A stretch of DNA of 64,000 nt, taken from Proteles cristata cristata. Lineage: Eukaryota; Chordata; Mammalia; Carnivora; Hyaenidae. Location: assembly GCA_017311185.1 (NCBI GenBank), contig JAESUZ010001749.1:1-64000 (forward strand). The letters are read 5' to 3'. Position 1 is the first letter of the stretch. The number at the start of each line of letters is the position of its first letter. Shown in pieces: positions 44,609 through 56,445 of the stretch. Made by a program: the position numbers and the translations under genes. The notes under the pieces were generated by a model. It was not told the DNA's origin, made no database searches, and worked only from the letters and a program-made list of their open reading frames with translations.

Positions 44609-46342
44609 TGCTTTGTCGAAAATTGGTTGGCTATATAGCTGTGGGTCCATTTCTGGGTTTTCTGTTTTGTTCCTTTGATCTATGGCTCTGGTTTTCTTTT
44701 TTCCAGTAATAAACTGTCTTGATGACTAGAGCTTTGTAATATAGCTTGAAATCCTGAATCATGACATGTCAAGATTTGTTTTTCTTTTTCAGGATTAATT
44801 TGACTATTCAGGGTCTTATGTGATTGCATACAAATTTTAGGATTGTGTGTTCTAGCTCTATGCTGTTGTCATTTCGATAGGCATTGCAATAAATGTGTAG
44901 ACTGCTTTGGGTAGTATAAACATTTAACAGTGTTTTTTCTTCCAATCCATGAGTTTGGAATGCTTTTCCATTTCTGTGTCTTCTTCAATTTCTTTCATAA
45001 GTTTTCTAGTTTTCAGAGTATAGATCTTTTACCTCTTAGATTAAGTTTATTCCTAGATATCTTACTGTTTTGGTGCGATTGCAAATGGGATCAGTTACTT
45101 CAATTCACTTTATGGGGCTTCATTATAGCTGTATAGAAATGCAACAGATTTCTGCACTTTAATTTTTTTTTTTTTTTATCCTGCGACTTGCTGAATTCAT
45201 GTATTAGTTGTAGCAATTTTGGGTTAGAGACTTTAGGGCTTTCTACATAGAGTATCATGACATGTGAAAATAGTGAAAGTTTGACTTCTTCTTCACTAAT
45301 TTGGATGCCTTTTTATTTATTTTGGCTGTCTGATTGGTGAGGCTAAGACTTGCAGTACTATGTTAAATAGTATTGATGAGAATAGACATCCTGGTCTGGT
45401 TCCTGACCATGACAGAAAGGCTCTTAGTTCTTCCGCAATGAGGATGATATTAGCTGTGGGTCTTTGTCATAAAGACACATGGTTTTTATGATGTTAAGGT
45501 ATGTTCCACTTATTCCTATCTTGTTGTGGCTTTTTACCAAGAATGGATGTTGTATTTTGTCAAATGTTTTTTTTTTTTTCTAAATCTATTGACATGATAT
45601 TATGGTTCTTATCCTTTATTTTATTAATGTGATGTATCATGTTGATTGATTTATGAATATTGAAGCACTCCTGCAGCCCAGGAAGAAATCTCACTTGATT
45701 GTGATGAATGTTTCTTTTAATTTACTATTGAATTCCATTGGCTAGTATCTTCTTGACAATTTTTGCATCCATGTTCATCACGGATATTGGCCTGTAATCC
45801 TCCTTTATAGTGGGGTCTTTGGTTTTAGAATCAAGGTAATGCTGGCTTTACAGAATGAGTTTAGAGGTTTCCTTCCATTTTTATTTTTTAAAGCAGTTTG
45901 AGAATAATACGTATTAACCTTTCTTTAAATGTGTAATAGAATTAGTCTGGAAAACCATCTGGTCCAGGGCTCTTGTTGGGAAATTTTTCATTATGGATTC
46001 AATTTATTTCTGGTTACGGGTCTGTTCAAATTTTCTCTTTCTTCCTGTTTCCTTTTCTTCCTGCTAGTTTCTGAGTTTCTAGGAATTTGTTCCTTTTTAT
46101 CCAGATTGCCCAATTTGTTGGCATATATATTTTTTAAAGTATACTCATATTTTTCTTGTGGTGTTGGTTGTGGTTTCTCCTCTTTCACTCGTGTTTTATC
46201 TATTGGGGTCCTTTCTCTTTTCTTTTTGATAAGTTTGGCTAGGGGGTAATCGATTTCATTAATTATTTCCAAGAATAAGCTCTTAGTTTTGTTGATCTGT
46301 TCCTCTGGGTTTTGTTTGTTTGTTTCTAGAGCATTTCTTTCT

Positions 46343-46555
46343 CTTTTTTTTTTTTTATTTCCAGTAGAGAGAGAGAGAGAGACAGCGTGAGCAGGGGAGG
46401 GTCAGAGAGAGAGGGAGACACAGACTCTGAAACAGCCTCCAGTCTCTGTGTTGGCAGTCAACACAGAGCCCGACGCGGGGCTCGAACCCACGAACCGCAA
46501 GATCATGACCTAAGCGAAAGTCGGACGCTTAACCGACTAAGCCACCCAGGCGCCC
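46343..46555 (-). mobile_element. tRNA-Lys-derived carnivore SINE, minus strand, in L1-I
   Basis: T-run at 46349-46360, GAGAGACAGCG body, reverse-complement head ending CCCAGGCGCCCC. TSDs CTAGAGCATTTCTTTCT (46326-46342) and CTAGAGCATTTATTTCT (46556-46572), one mismatch in 17. Shares the TTTCGCTTAGG head variant of the young subfamily. Confidence 0.95.
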
Positions 46556-47130
46556 CTAGAGCATTTATTTCTGATGTAATTTTTATTATTTCCCTTCTTC
46601 TGATTTATTTAAGCTTTATTTCTTGTTCCTTTATGTCTACCTTCTTTAGGTGTAATATTAAATTGTGTATACAGAACTTCATTGTTTCTTGCAATAGACC
46701 TTATTGCAATAGACTTTCCTCCTAAGGCTGCCTTTGTGTTTTCATTTTCATTTTCTTTTATGTATTTTTTAAAATTTACTTTTCAATTTCCTGGCTAACC
46801 CATTCACTAATTACTAAGGTATTCTTTAACCTCCTGTAATGGAGGGCTTTCCAATTATTTTCCTGTGGCTGATTTCAAGTTTCATAGCATTGTGACTGAA
46901 AATATGCATGTTATAACCTTCATATTTCTGTACTTGTTGAGGGCTGATTTGTGACCCAGTATGTGATCTATTCTGGAGAAAGTTCCATGTGCATTCAAAA
47001 AGAATATGTATTCTGATGTTTTAAGATGAAATGTTCTGAACATACTTTTTAGATCCATCTGATCCAGTGTGTCATTCAAAGATATTATTTCTTTGTTAAT
47101 TTTCTGCTTAGATGACCTATCCAGTGCCGG

Positions 47131-47662
47131 TCTAAAGAGATCCTTTCCATGTGATGCCTGAGCGCGAGTGCAGAGCTCCCTACCTCTCCCCCATCTTGCC
47201 CCTCCCTTTATATGACTTTTTAAATTAAAATTTTTATTTAATTCTATTATTATTATAGGTTTTTTTCTCATTAAATGACAGAATAGAGAAATTCATCTCA
47301 AAAGAAACAACAGAAAGAATTGATGGCTAAGGATTTAATCAATGCAGATATAATATGTTTAAACTAAAATTTTAAACAATGATTACTGGCTGAAATTGAA
47401 TAAAGCATATGACACCAGAGAATCCCTTTCTGCACAAATAAATGAACTAAAATCTAGCCAGGCCAAAATTTAAAAAAAATGTTATAACCTAGTTGCAATC
47501 CTAAAAGGAGGCATATGGATGAGGTGGAGGAGCAAATTATCAACATATAAGATAAAATTGTGAAAATAATAAAGGTGAAAAGTAAAGGTAACCAAAGGTC
47601 AGGGATCTCAAAGGCAGCCAAAGGGAGCTCCTTAAATTTTGGCCTGACTAGATTTTACTTCT
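47131..47662. repeat. Mosaic L1 scar: inverted ORF1 pieces and a stray L1 5' end
   Basis: Three pieces sit here. About 47140-47212 reads on the minus strand as the first 70 bases or so of an L1-D-type 5' UTR (GGGCAAGATGG, GAGCTCTGCACTCGCGC). About 47235-47590 reads on the plus strand as an old ORF1 N-terminal region similar to L1-E 29860-30200. 47633-47662 reads on the minus strand as a short ORF1 segment that pairs with 47450-47472 (22 of 23 bases complementary). The order and orientations do not fit one simple insertion. It fills the place where L1-I should have its endonuclease start and ORF1. Confidence 0.7.
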
Positions 47663-50600
47663 TTTATAAGGTAGCAGAATGGATTAAAAAACAAAATCCA
47701 TCTATATGCTGTCTACAAGAAACTCATTTTAGACCGGAAGATGCCTTCAGATTAAACCTAAGGGGATGGAGAAATATATATCATGTTACTGGAAATCAAA
47801 AGAAAGACGGAGTAGCTAAACTTATATCAGACAAACTGGACTTTAAATGAAAGACAATAACAAGAGATGAAGAAAGGCATTACATAATAGCTACAGGGTC
47901 TATCCATCAGGAAGAACTAACAATCATAAATGTCTACGCACCGAATATGGGAGCTCCTAAATATATAAAACAATTAATCACAAAGAGAAACAAGCTTATA
48001 GATAAGAATGTGCTAATAGCAGGGGACTTCTATGCTCCACTTACAGCAATGGATAGGTCAACCAGACAGAAAATCACTAAAGAAATAATGGACTTGAAAG
48101 ACACTTTGGACCAGATGGATCTGACGGATATATTTAGAACTCTACATCCTGAGGCCAAGGAATTCACATTCTTCTCAAGTGCGCATGGCACATTCTCCAA
48201 AATAGATCACATACTGGGACATAAAGCAGCTCTCAATAAATATAAAAGAATTGAGATCATACCATGCACACTCTCAGATCATAATGCTTTGAAACTTGAA
48301 ATCAATCACAGGAAGAAGCCTGGAAAACCCCCAAAAACATGGAGGTTAAAGACCACCCTACTAAAGAATGAATGGGCCAATCAGGCAATTAGGGATGAAA
48401 TTTAAAAATGTATGGAAACAAACGAAAATGAAAACACAACAATCCAAAATCTATGGGATGCGACAAAGGCAGTCCTAAGAGGAAAGTACATTGCACTCCA
48501 GGCCTGTTTCAAGAAACTAGAAAAAGCGCAAGTCCAAAATCTAACACATCGCCTAAAAGAACTAGAGGCAGAGCAACAAGAACGCCCTAAAGCCAGCAGA
48601 AGAAGAGAAGTAGTAAAAATCAGAGCAGAAATAAGCAACATAGAGACCAAAGAAATAATTGAATAGGTCCATGAAACCAAGAGTTGGTTTTATGAAAAAA
48701 TAAACAAAATTGACAAACCTCTAGCTAGGCTTCTCAAAAAGAAAAGAGAGAGCACCCAAATAGACAAAAATCATGAATGAAAACGGAATTATGACAACCA
48801 ACCCCTCAGAAATACAGGCAATTATCAGGGGATACTATGAAAAACTATATGCCAACAAATTGGACAACGTAAAAGAAATGGACAAATTCCTAAACGCACA
48901 CCCACTACCAAAATTCACACGGGAAGAGGTAGGAAATCTGAACAGACCCGTAACTAGTGAGGAAATCGAATCAGTGATCAAAAATCTCCCAACAAATAAG
49001 AGCCCAGGACCAGATGGCTTCCCCGGGGAAATCTACCAGACGTTTAAAACAGAATTAATACCCATTCTTCTCAAGCTATTCCAAAAAATAGAAAGTGAAG
49101 GAAAACTCCCAGACTCATTTTATGAAGCCAGCATCACACTGATTCCCAAGCCAGACAGAGATCCAGCAAAAAAAGAGAACTACAGGCCAATATCCTTGAT
49201 GAATACGGATGCAAAAATTTTCAACAAGATCCTTGCAAATCGAATCCAGCAGCATATCAAAAGAATCATCCACCAAGATCGAGTGGGATTCATTCCTGGG
49301 TTACAGGGCTGGTTCAACATTTGCAAATCAATCAATGTGATACATCATATTAATAAAAGAAAAGATAAAAACCATATGATCCTGTCAATAGATGCAGAAA
49401 AAGCATTTGACAAAATACAGCATCCCTTCTTAATAAAGACTCTAGAGAAATTTGGGATAGAAGGAACCTACTTAAACATCATCAAAGCCATCTATGAGAA
49501 GCCTTCAGCTAACATCATCCTCAACGGGGAAAAACTCAGAGCTTTCCCCCTGAGATCAGGAACACGACAGGGATGTCCATTCTCACCACTGGTGTTTAAC
49601 ATAGTGCTGGAAGTCCTAGCATCAGCCATCAGACAACAAAAGGAAATAAAGGGCATCAGAATTGGCAAAGAGAAAGTCTAACTACCACTTTTTGCAGACG
49701 ACATGATACGCTACATAGAAAACCCAACAGACTCCACCAGAAGCCTACTGGAACTGATCCAAGAATTTAGCTGAGTTGCAGGGTACAAAATCAACGTACA
49801 GAAATTGGTTGCATTTTTATACACCAACAATGAAGCAACAGAAAGAGAAATCAAGAAGCTGATCCCATTCACAATTGCACAAAAACCCATAAAATACCTA
49901 GGAATAAACCTAACCAAGGATACAAAATATCTGTATGATGAAAACTACAGAAAACTTAAGAAGGAAATTGAAAAAGACACAAATAAATGGAAAAACATCC
50001 CATGCTCATGGATAGGAAGAATAAATATAGTTAAGATGTCATTACTACCCAAAGCTATCTACACATTCAACGCAATTCCAATCAAAATTGCCCCAGCATA
50101 CTTCTCAAAGTTAGAGCAAACTACCCTAAAATTTGTATGGAACCGCAAAAGACCCCGAATAGCCAAAGTAATACTGAAAAATAAAACCAAAGGGGAGGTA
50201 TCACCATCCCAGACTTTAACCTCTACTACAAAGCTGTCATCATCAAGACAGTATGGTATTGGCACAAAAACAGACACATAGACCAATGGAACAGAATTGA
50301 GAACTCAGAAGTGGACCCAAAAGTACACAGCCAACTGATATTTGACAAGGCAGGAAAGAATATCCAATGGAAGAAAGACAGCCTCTTTAACAGATGGTGT
50401 TGGGAGAACTGGACATCACCATGCAGAAGAATGAAACTAGATCAATTTCTCACACCGTACACAAAAAGAAACTCAAAATGGATAAAGGACCTGAATGTGA
50501 GACAGGAGACCATCAACACCCTAGAGGAGAAAGCAGGAAACAACTTCTTTGACCTCCACCGCAGAAACCTCTTACTTGACACATCCCTCAAAGCAAAGGA

Positions 50601-51637
50601 ATCAAGAGCAAAAATAAACGATTGGGATCTCATCAAGATTAAAAGCTTCTGCACGGCAAAGGAAGCAACCCACAAAACTAATAGGCAACCAACGGAATGT
50701 GAAAAGATAGTTGCAAACGGCATATCAGATAAAGGGTTAATATCCAGAATCTATAAGGATCTCACCAAACTCCACAGCCAAATAAACAAACAACCCAGGA
50801 AAGAAATGGGCAGAAGATATGAACAGACCCTTCTCCAAAGAGGACATCCAGATGGCCAACAAACATACGAAACAATGCTCAGCATCCCTCCTCATCAGGG
50901 AAATACAAATCAAAACCACACTGAGATACCACCTCACACCAGTCAGAGTGGCTAAAATAAGCAAATCAGAGAACACGAGATGCTGGCGAGGATGTGGAGA
51001 AATGGGCACCCTCTTGCACTGTTGGTGGGAATGTAAACTGGTACAGCCCCTCTGGTAAACAGTGTGGAGGTTCCTCAAAAAATTAACGATAGAACTCCCC
51101 TATGACCCAGCAATAGCACTGCTAGGAATTTACCCAAAGGATATAGGAATGCTGAGGCATAGGAGCACATGGACCCCAATGTTCATAGCAGCACTCTCAA
51201 CAATAGCCAAAACATGGAAAGAGCCTAAGTGTCCATCAATGGACGAATGGATCAAGAAGATGTGGTTTGTCTATACCATGGAATACTACATGGCAATGAG
51301 AAACAATGAAATCTGGCCATGTGTAGCAACATGGATGGACCTTGAGGGCATTATGCTGAGCGAAATAAGTCAGGCAGAGAAGGACAAATATCATATGTGT
51401 GCATGTATAGGAGGATTAGGAGGAACTTAATAGAGGACCAAGGGGGAGAAGAAGGGCGGAAATGGTGGGGGAAAGGGAGAGAGGCAAACCATGAGAGACT
51501 CTTGAATGCTGACAAAAACTGAGAACTGATGGATGTAGGGGGGAGGGGGATGGGCATGGAGGAGGGCACTCGTGGGGATGAGCACTGGGTGTTATGTGGA
51601 AACTAATTTGACAAGAAACTATTAAAAAAAAAAAAAA
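47663..51637 (+). mobile_element. L1-J: younger 5'-truncated LINE-1, plus strand
   Basis: It begins inside the ORF2 endonuclease (GGTAGCAGAATGGATT) and continues through ORF2 to TAA at 51430, 3' UTR and a 14-base A tail (51624-51637). It is highly similar to L1-D over about 4 kb by eye and lies in the same orientation. No clear TSD: the left flank is rearranged ORF1 sequence and the right flank is the A-rich 5' UTR of L1-I. Confidence 0.92.
47670..51430 (+). pseudogene. L1-J ORF2 relic, lacking the N-terminus
   Basis: The first residues readable are KVAEWIKKQN, so about 35 N-terminal endonuclease residues are gone. QETHF is kept. Later blocks: 47947-48405 (endonuclease, SSAHGTFSKIDHILGH), 48412-48666 (linker) and 48773-49681 (302 open codons covering RT fingers, motif A DAEKAFD at 49391-49411, and [15 protein letters not shown]). 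A TAA at about 49679 lies just before the FADD motif, which itself is present (near 49693-49705). Further blocks: 49805-50281, 50311-50955, and the zinc-knuckle-like [18 protein letters not shown] near 50980-51035, then a stop at 51055, then 51062-51430. At least six interruptions; not functional. Confidence 0.92.
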
Positions 51638-52875
51638 GAAAGAGAAAGAAAATGAAAAACAAAGCAAATAAAATTTGCAAGGCAGAAAAAAAAAATGAAA
51701 AGTCATATAAATAATGTTAGATCCTAGGTATGTTTTGGTGCCTTTTAAGAGAATCTTGACAGAAAAAAGAGGAAGGAGAAAAGCACAGGAAAAATAACAA
51801 TAAAAATTTAAATGTAAAGTATAAAAATAGTAATAAAATCTTAAATAATAAAAATATTTGTTTTTATGTATCCAAGAAATAAAAGAAAAGTAACAACAAC
51901 AGAAACAAAAACATAAGCAACAACGAAAACATGCAAATAACTGAACAAACAGAAGCCCCAGATGAAACTAGGTATATTTTCCCCTAAACTTGAAACACTG
52001 CAGCACACTATGATCAGTTGACTTAGTTCATGGAAGGAATTTGTGCTGATCTTTCTGGGAGGAGCCTGCTGCTCTGATTCTCAGGTCAACTTGCCCTAGT
52101 GAAGATGTGCCTGGAGGGAGCAGGGAACAGGGCTTGGTGTGGGAAAGGGTTTATGTTGGTCTTTTGAGTTGGATGGGAGGGGGGCTCTAAAGAGAAGTCC
52201 CACTAAAGATTAAAGGACATAAAAGCAAGTTTGGCAGCCAGTGTCAGCACTGCACTTCTTTCTATAGGTTAGTCTGTATTTATGCTGAAATGCTGCTAGC
52301 CAGCTCTTTTTTTTTTCTCCAGAGAGGTGTCTCCATGAATGCTGCCTCTCTGGGATGTATCCAGAGAAGAACAAATAATCTCCCCTCTATTCTCCATTCA
52401 TTGTTCACAGCACTGTTTCCATGCTGTGTTCTCTCATAGTTGTTTGCCTGCTATCTTTCCAGGAGGAAGATGGTGCCCTCCAAGATCTATCTCAGCCTCT
52501 AAAACATTTAAAACTCCAGGCTTAAAGCCCCACTTGTTGCACGAATTCACAAAATTCAGCCCCTCTCATTTTCCATTCTCCTGGCTTTAGGGAAAAGTTC
52601 TACTTGTGCATTGCCAGGTGTGTTCCTCTCTCCTCTTCTCTGTGATTACAGCTCCCTCCTCTCTGCAGCACCCACAATCCATTTCGTCCCTAAACCATGT
52701 ATCTGTACTTTCTACCTTCCTTAGAGCAGCCTCTTTTCTCCTTTTAGTTGTGGAGATTGTTTTGTAAATCTTCAGGTTGATTTCTGAGGCATTTAAGATG
52801 ATTTGATAGTTGCCTTGTTGTGTTTGTGGGAGAAGATGAGCCTAGAATCCTACTATTTTGCTTTCATCTTCCTCC
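51638..52875 (-). promoter_or_regulatory. L1-I 5' UTR (relic)
   Basis: An A-rich block on the plus strand (51638-51960, pyrimidine-rich on the L1 sense strand) is followed by a higher-GC block to the 5' end at about 52875. On the minus strand the start matches L1-C word for word in places (AACTATCAAATCATC, CTCCACAACTAAA). The short open frame at 52339-52590 lies within it and is chance. Confidence 0.72.
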
Positions 52876-55769
52876 TACCCCCGACGTTGCTGAAGTATAT
52901 CTGATATTACCAAACTTCTTATATATTTTTTAATATACAACATCCCACTCCATGTGTTTTACTTATTATTGTGCTATTCTTTCTGATTAGAGCCTTCGCA
53001 CTTTTTTTAAACTTGGAAAATTGTTAATAAGATTCAGTTCAGCCATCATCCCTTCCAAAAACCTCACCCCAAATTATCTGTTATGATCTGCCCTATTCTC
53101 TGATGCCATAATGACTGTAATACACTTCTGTTTATTTATTTAACATTTACTGAGAATTCTCTATGTGTAAGACAATGTGCTACATAATCAGGATATACAA
53201 GTGAGCAGCATTAATCATAACTACTGCCTTCATGGAGTTTACAGTTAATTTTGTCACTTACCACATTCAAATGAATTTCACTATTTTGCTCTCTACCATT
53301 TCTAAATTATAAAATACTTAATACAAGGTCTATATATATTTGCATTAGTACCCTTAGTTCCCAACACTGTCTTGAAATTTAAAAGTGTTTGTTGAACTGA
53401 TCTTTCTGATTATACCAAAGTGAAAAATATGCCTTTTCCAAACAATCTATTTTCTAATCTATCCCTACTTTCGGGTACTAGTCTCTACATCACAAGAATA
53501 AGACAACACATCCAATTGGATGGTTAGGGTAGGGGTAGGAAAGGCTGAAGGAAAGGAAGTTATAATTGAGATACCTAAAGAGGTTGACCCAAAACTCTTT
53601 GTAGCACTTTTTCTATTTGCTCTGATTTCATTCTCCTCACATTATCTCCCTACTATAATATATTCTGAAGTCATATCTTCTCTCACATATTTGAGTTGGA
53701 GAAAACGTGTGTGGAGGGGGTGGGAGAGATAGAGAGAAAGAGAGAGACAGAGACAGAGATTGGGCATCTTTCTAAATTCTGAACCAAATGAGTCTCACAT
53801 ATGAGTCAATAATAAGCAGCACTCATAACATACTTGAGATGTCTAAAGTAATACATGGGCTCAGGCCATTGGGCAAAATTGAGTCAATATTAGAATCAAT
53901 TTCGCATTTACACTTAACTTCCATTGTTCTCAATACTCAGTTTCAATCCATCCACTTATCTCTTTCAGTTCCAAACTACTCACTTTCATATTATCATTCA
54001 CGTGGGCTCCTAGAATGGTACTTGGCTAATTGGCTTTCAGAAATAAAAAACAATAATTGCTAAGGTATTTTATTGCATTGCAAGGTATTTTACCTACTAT
54101 CATTAGATGTGGTAAGAACCAAGAAAGATATGAAGTTTCCACCATATGTTACAGTGACTAAAACATAAATCTTTGGCCTGATCTGCTGACTTAATGATTA
54201 TCTAATTATAGCTGTTTAGATTATTTAAGAAAATTATATCCTGAATGCATCCTTATTATTTAATCTTTCAGTCCTCACTACATTTCTTGACCCTTTCTGA
54301 CTCTCTCTTTCAAAATGCTCTTTTTCTCCTCTTCCATCTCCCTGCCCTCTACACATACACGCACATACACACACACATTTTCATTTTCCACAAAAATGTG
54401 TTCATTCAGGAAGATAACATGGCTCCTCTATTTGTCTTCAAAGGCTTCTTGTTATTTGCATAAGGAGAAATGATAAACTTTGTTCATCTTAAAATATGCT
54501 TCTTGTCCATTTTACTTCAGTGCTAAGCATGTTTTTCACTTCTCTCTTGTTCTGTGAAGGAAAAACATAATGCATGCTCCAAATTGTAGTCACCTACAAA
54601 ATTATCTTTGCTAAGGCAGATAAATCCCTTTAAGTTCCATGTAGTACCAATTAGTTCTTATAGTAAATAGGTGTGACTCAGTAACTATAATGGGAATAAA
54701 ATGATTTCATTATACCTTATAGCTTTGCAGTTTTTTTTATCTTAAAAGGATAAAGTAAAAATACTGATAATGAAATTGTATTTTAATCTCATAGTTATTA
54801 AAACTTCAATCAAATCTCTTTGGCCATTTTTCTCTCTATGCCAATGTTGTAAAAACCATTTGGTAGGGTACATTTCAGGTTATTTTCTGATTATAAAGAA
54901 AAGATAAAGTAGGTACTTGTCCTCTGGAAGATCTATGACTAACTACGTGTGTGTGTGTGTGTTTCTTACGATATAAAAAAATAGCTCATTTTTTATTAAT
55001 ATGCTTTTCTAAATCCAGGAAGATCTGATATTTTAAGATTGTCATCAATTCTGGGAGAAAGAATCATTGTGTTCACTTCCATGTTCCTTTAGAAACTAAT
55101 TTCATTCAAGGTCTTTTCCCCTCCAGAATTTGACACTAGTTTTAAATGAATGCTATCAATGACACTGTTAAATAAGATTGCATCTCAGTTGACCAAGCTA
55201 CGATCTTCTAACATTCAAAATGCAATTCTTCAATTATACTTCACAGATATAATTAAATTACCTTGAATGGATGGTCTAGTGGGCTTACTCCTGATAATGC
55301 AACACTAAGTGATCAAATCAATTCTGACAGCAAAGTGGATCTGAGGAAAAATATAATGCATTGTAAAAAAAGAAAAAGCTAAAGAAATAAAAAAGCCCAG
55401 GAAATAGTAAACTCTTAGCTAGGCATCTAAAAAATGTACTAATTTTTTCATGTTGATGGATGTAATTATGTTCATACTTCTGGAATTTATCTTTCTCTTA
55501 CCTGTACTTGGTCTTCACCAATATATTATAAAGAATATTTATTCAAGCTGACCCTTTGCTGCTTTGAGGGTTTTCAGATTTGTAAAATATTATTCTCTTT
55601 ATGCCTACTGAATTATGAATTTTGAGTACCTCACTGCTTGTATGTAGGCTCTGAATGGATTATTATTATGTTTTTTAATGAGATTTCCATGGAGGAATTA
55701 ATTTCGGGAATTGAATATAAACATTCTGAATCATTATCTTTAAAATAATAAAAGTAGCAAATATCCATT
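52876..55769. other. Mostly single-copy AT-rich DNA with old repeat traces
   Basis: A stretch of about 2.9 kb. 53090-53400 has weak resemblance to mammal-wide repeats: AACATTTACTGAGAATTCTC, GTAAGACAATGTGCTACATA, CATGGAGTTTACAGTTAA, and GTGTTTGTTGAACTGA typical of L2/MIR ends. Low-complexity spots are a GA-rich run (53725-53760), a CA-rich run (54350-54378) and (GT)8 (54946-54962). No exon or RNA gene was recognised. Confidence 0.5.
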
Positions 55770-56035
55770 GTAGATTTTAAGATTGTGTGTTCTAGTTATA
55801 CAAAAAATGCTGGTGTTATTTCGACAGGCATTGCAAAAAATATGTAGATTCCTTTGTGTAGTATAAGCATTTAACAATGTTTGTTCTTCCAATCCATTAG
55901 CATGGAATGTTTTTCCATTTCTTTGTGTCCTCTTCAATTTCTTTAATAACTTTTATAGTTTTAAGGGTATAGATCTTCTACTTCTTTAGTTAGGTTTATT
56001 CTTAGATATCTTAATGTATTTTTCATGCAATTATA
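55770..56035 (-). mobile_element. L1-K: internal ORF2 piece, minus strand
   Basis: Plus-strand text TTTTAAGATTGTGTGTTCTAG, GACAGGCATTGCAAA, CTTCCAATCCATTAGCATGG is the reverse complement of L1 ORF2 just after the RT domain (compare 44830-45010 in L1-I). Both the 3' end and the 5' part are missing, which is unusual for simple L1 insertions and suggests a later deletion. Confidence 0.85.
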
Positions 56036-56153
56036 AAGTGCCTCCAAGTTTTTTTTCTAAAAGAAAATATTTTCTGAAAGAAAAAATAACACAGATGAAC
56101 ATTACTGAAAATCCCACCACGGACATAAACACTGTTTAAAAAAAATGTATATA

Positions 56154-56405
56154 TGGGCGCCTGGGTGTCTCAGTCGGTTGAGTGCCCAACTCTCGATTTT
56201 GGTTCAGGTAATGATCCCAGGGTCTTGAGGTCCAGCCCCATGTCAGGCTCCATGCTGAGCATGAAGTCTGCCTAAGATTCTTTCTCTCTCTCTCTCCCTC
56301 ACCCTCCCTCTCTCTCTCTGTCTCTCTCTTTATCTCTTTCTCTCCTTCTGCCCCTCTCTCCTGTTCACATACTTTCTTTCTCTAAAATAAAAAAATAATA
56401 AAAAC
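56154..56405 (+). mobile_element. Older carnivore SINE, plus strand
   Basis: Head GGGCGCCTGGGTGTCTCAG, GTTGAGTGCCCAACTCTCG variant, CATGCTGAGCATGAAGTCTG body and a long CT tract (56283-56343). It is an older SINE subfamily than those in the L1s. Flanking TSD unclear. Confidence 0.9.
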
Positions 56406-56445
56406 ATTTTTATAATTGTGTATGTTTAGTATTTTCTTTCTTTTT

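Larger units (their letters stand above)
43060..47130 (-). pseudogene. L1-I ORF2 relic
   Basis: Minus-strand remnants: endonuclease part at 47100-46880 (DTLDQMDLKSMFRTFH), linker around 46270-46000, RT fingers at about 46000-45850, RT palm near 45560 to 45240, post-RT to 44180, and the C-terminal domain at 43670-43255 ([20 protein letters not shown]). The region expected to encode FADD (about 45250-45275) is degraded. Three SINEs interrupt it (43927, 44403 and 46343). It ends in the mosaic scar at about 47130, so the N-terminal endonuclease residues are absent. Not functional. Confidence 0.84.
42551..52875 (-). mobile_element. L1-I: old near full-length LINE-1, minus strand, heavily interrupted
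   Basis: Minus-strand order: 5' UTR 52875 to about 51638, then an interruption (L1-J plus a mosaic scar), ORF2 from about 47130 to 43060, and the 3' UTR with an A-rich tail (AAATAAGTAAAGAAG on the minus strand) to 42551. SINEs lie at 42769, 43927, 44403 and 46343. Its 5' end (minus strand GGAGGAAGATGAAAGC) matches the 5' end type of L1-C. Most of ORF1 and the start of the endonuclease are missing or scrambled. Confidence 0.86.

Noticed and set aside
48773..49681. 302-codon open frame as a possible host gene
   Set aside because: It is the RT domain of L1-J ORF2, with motif A and the usual L1 order.
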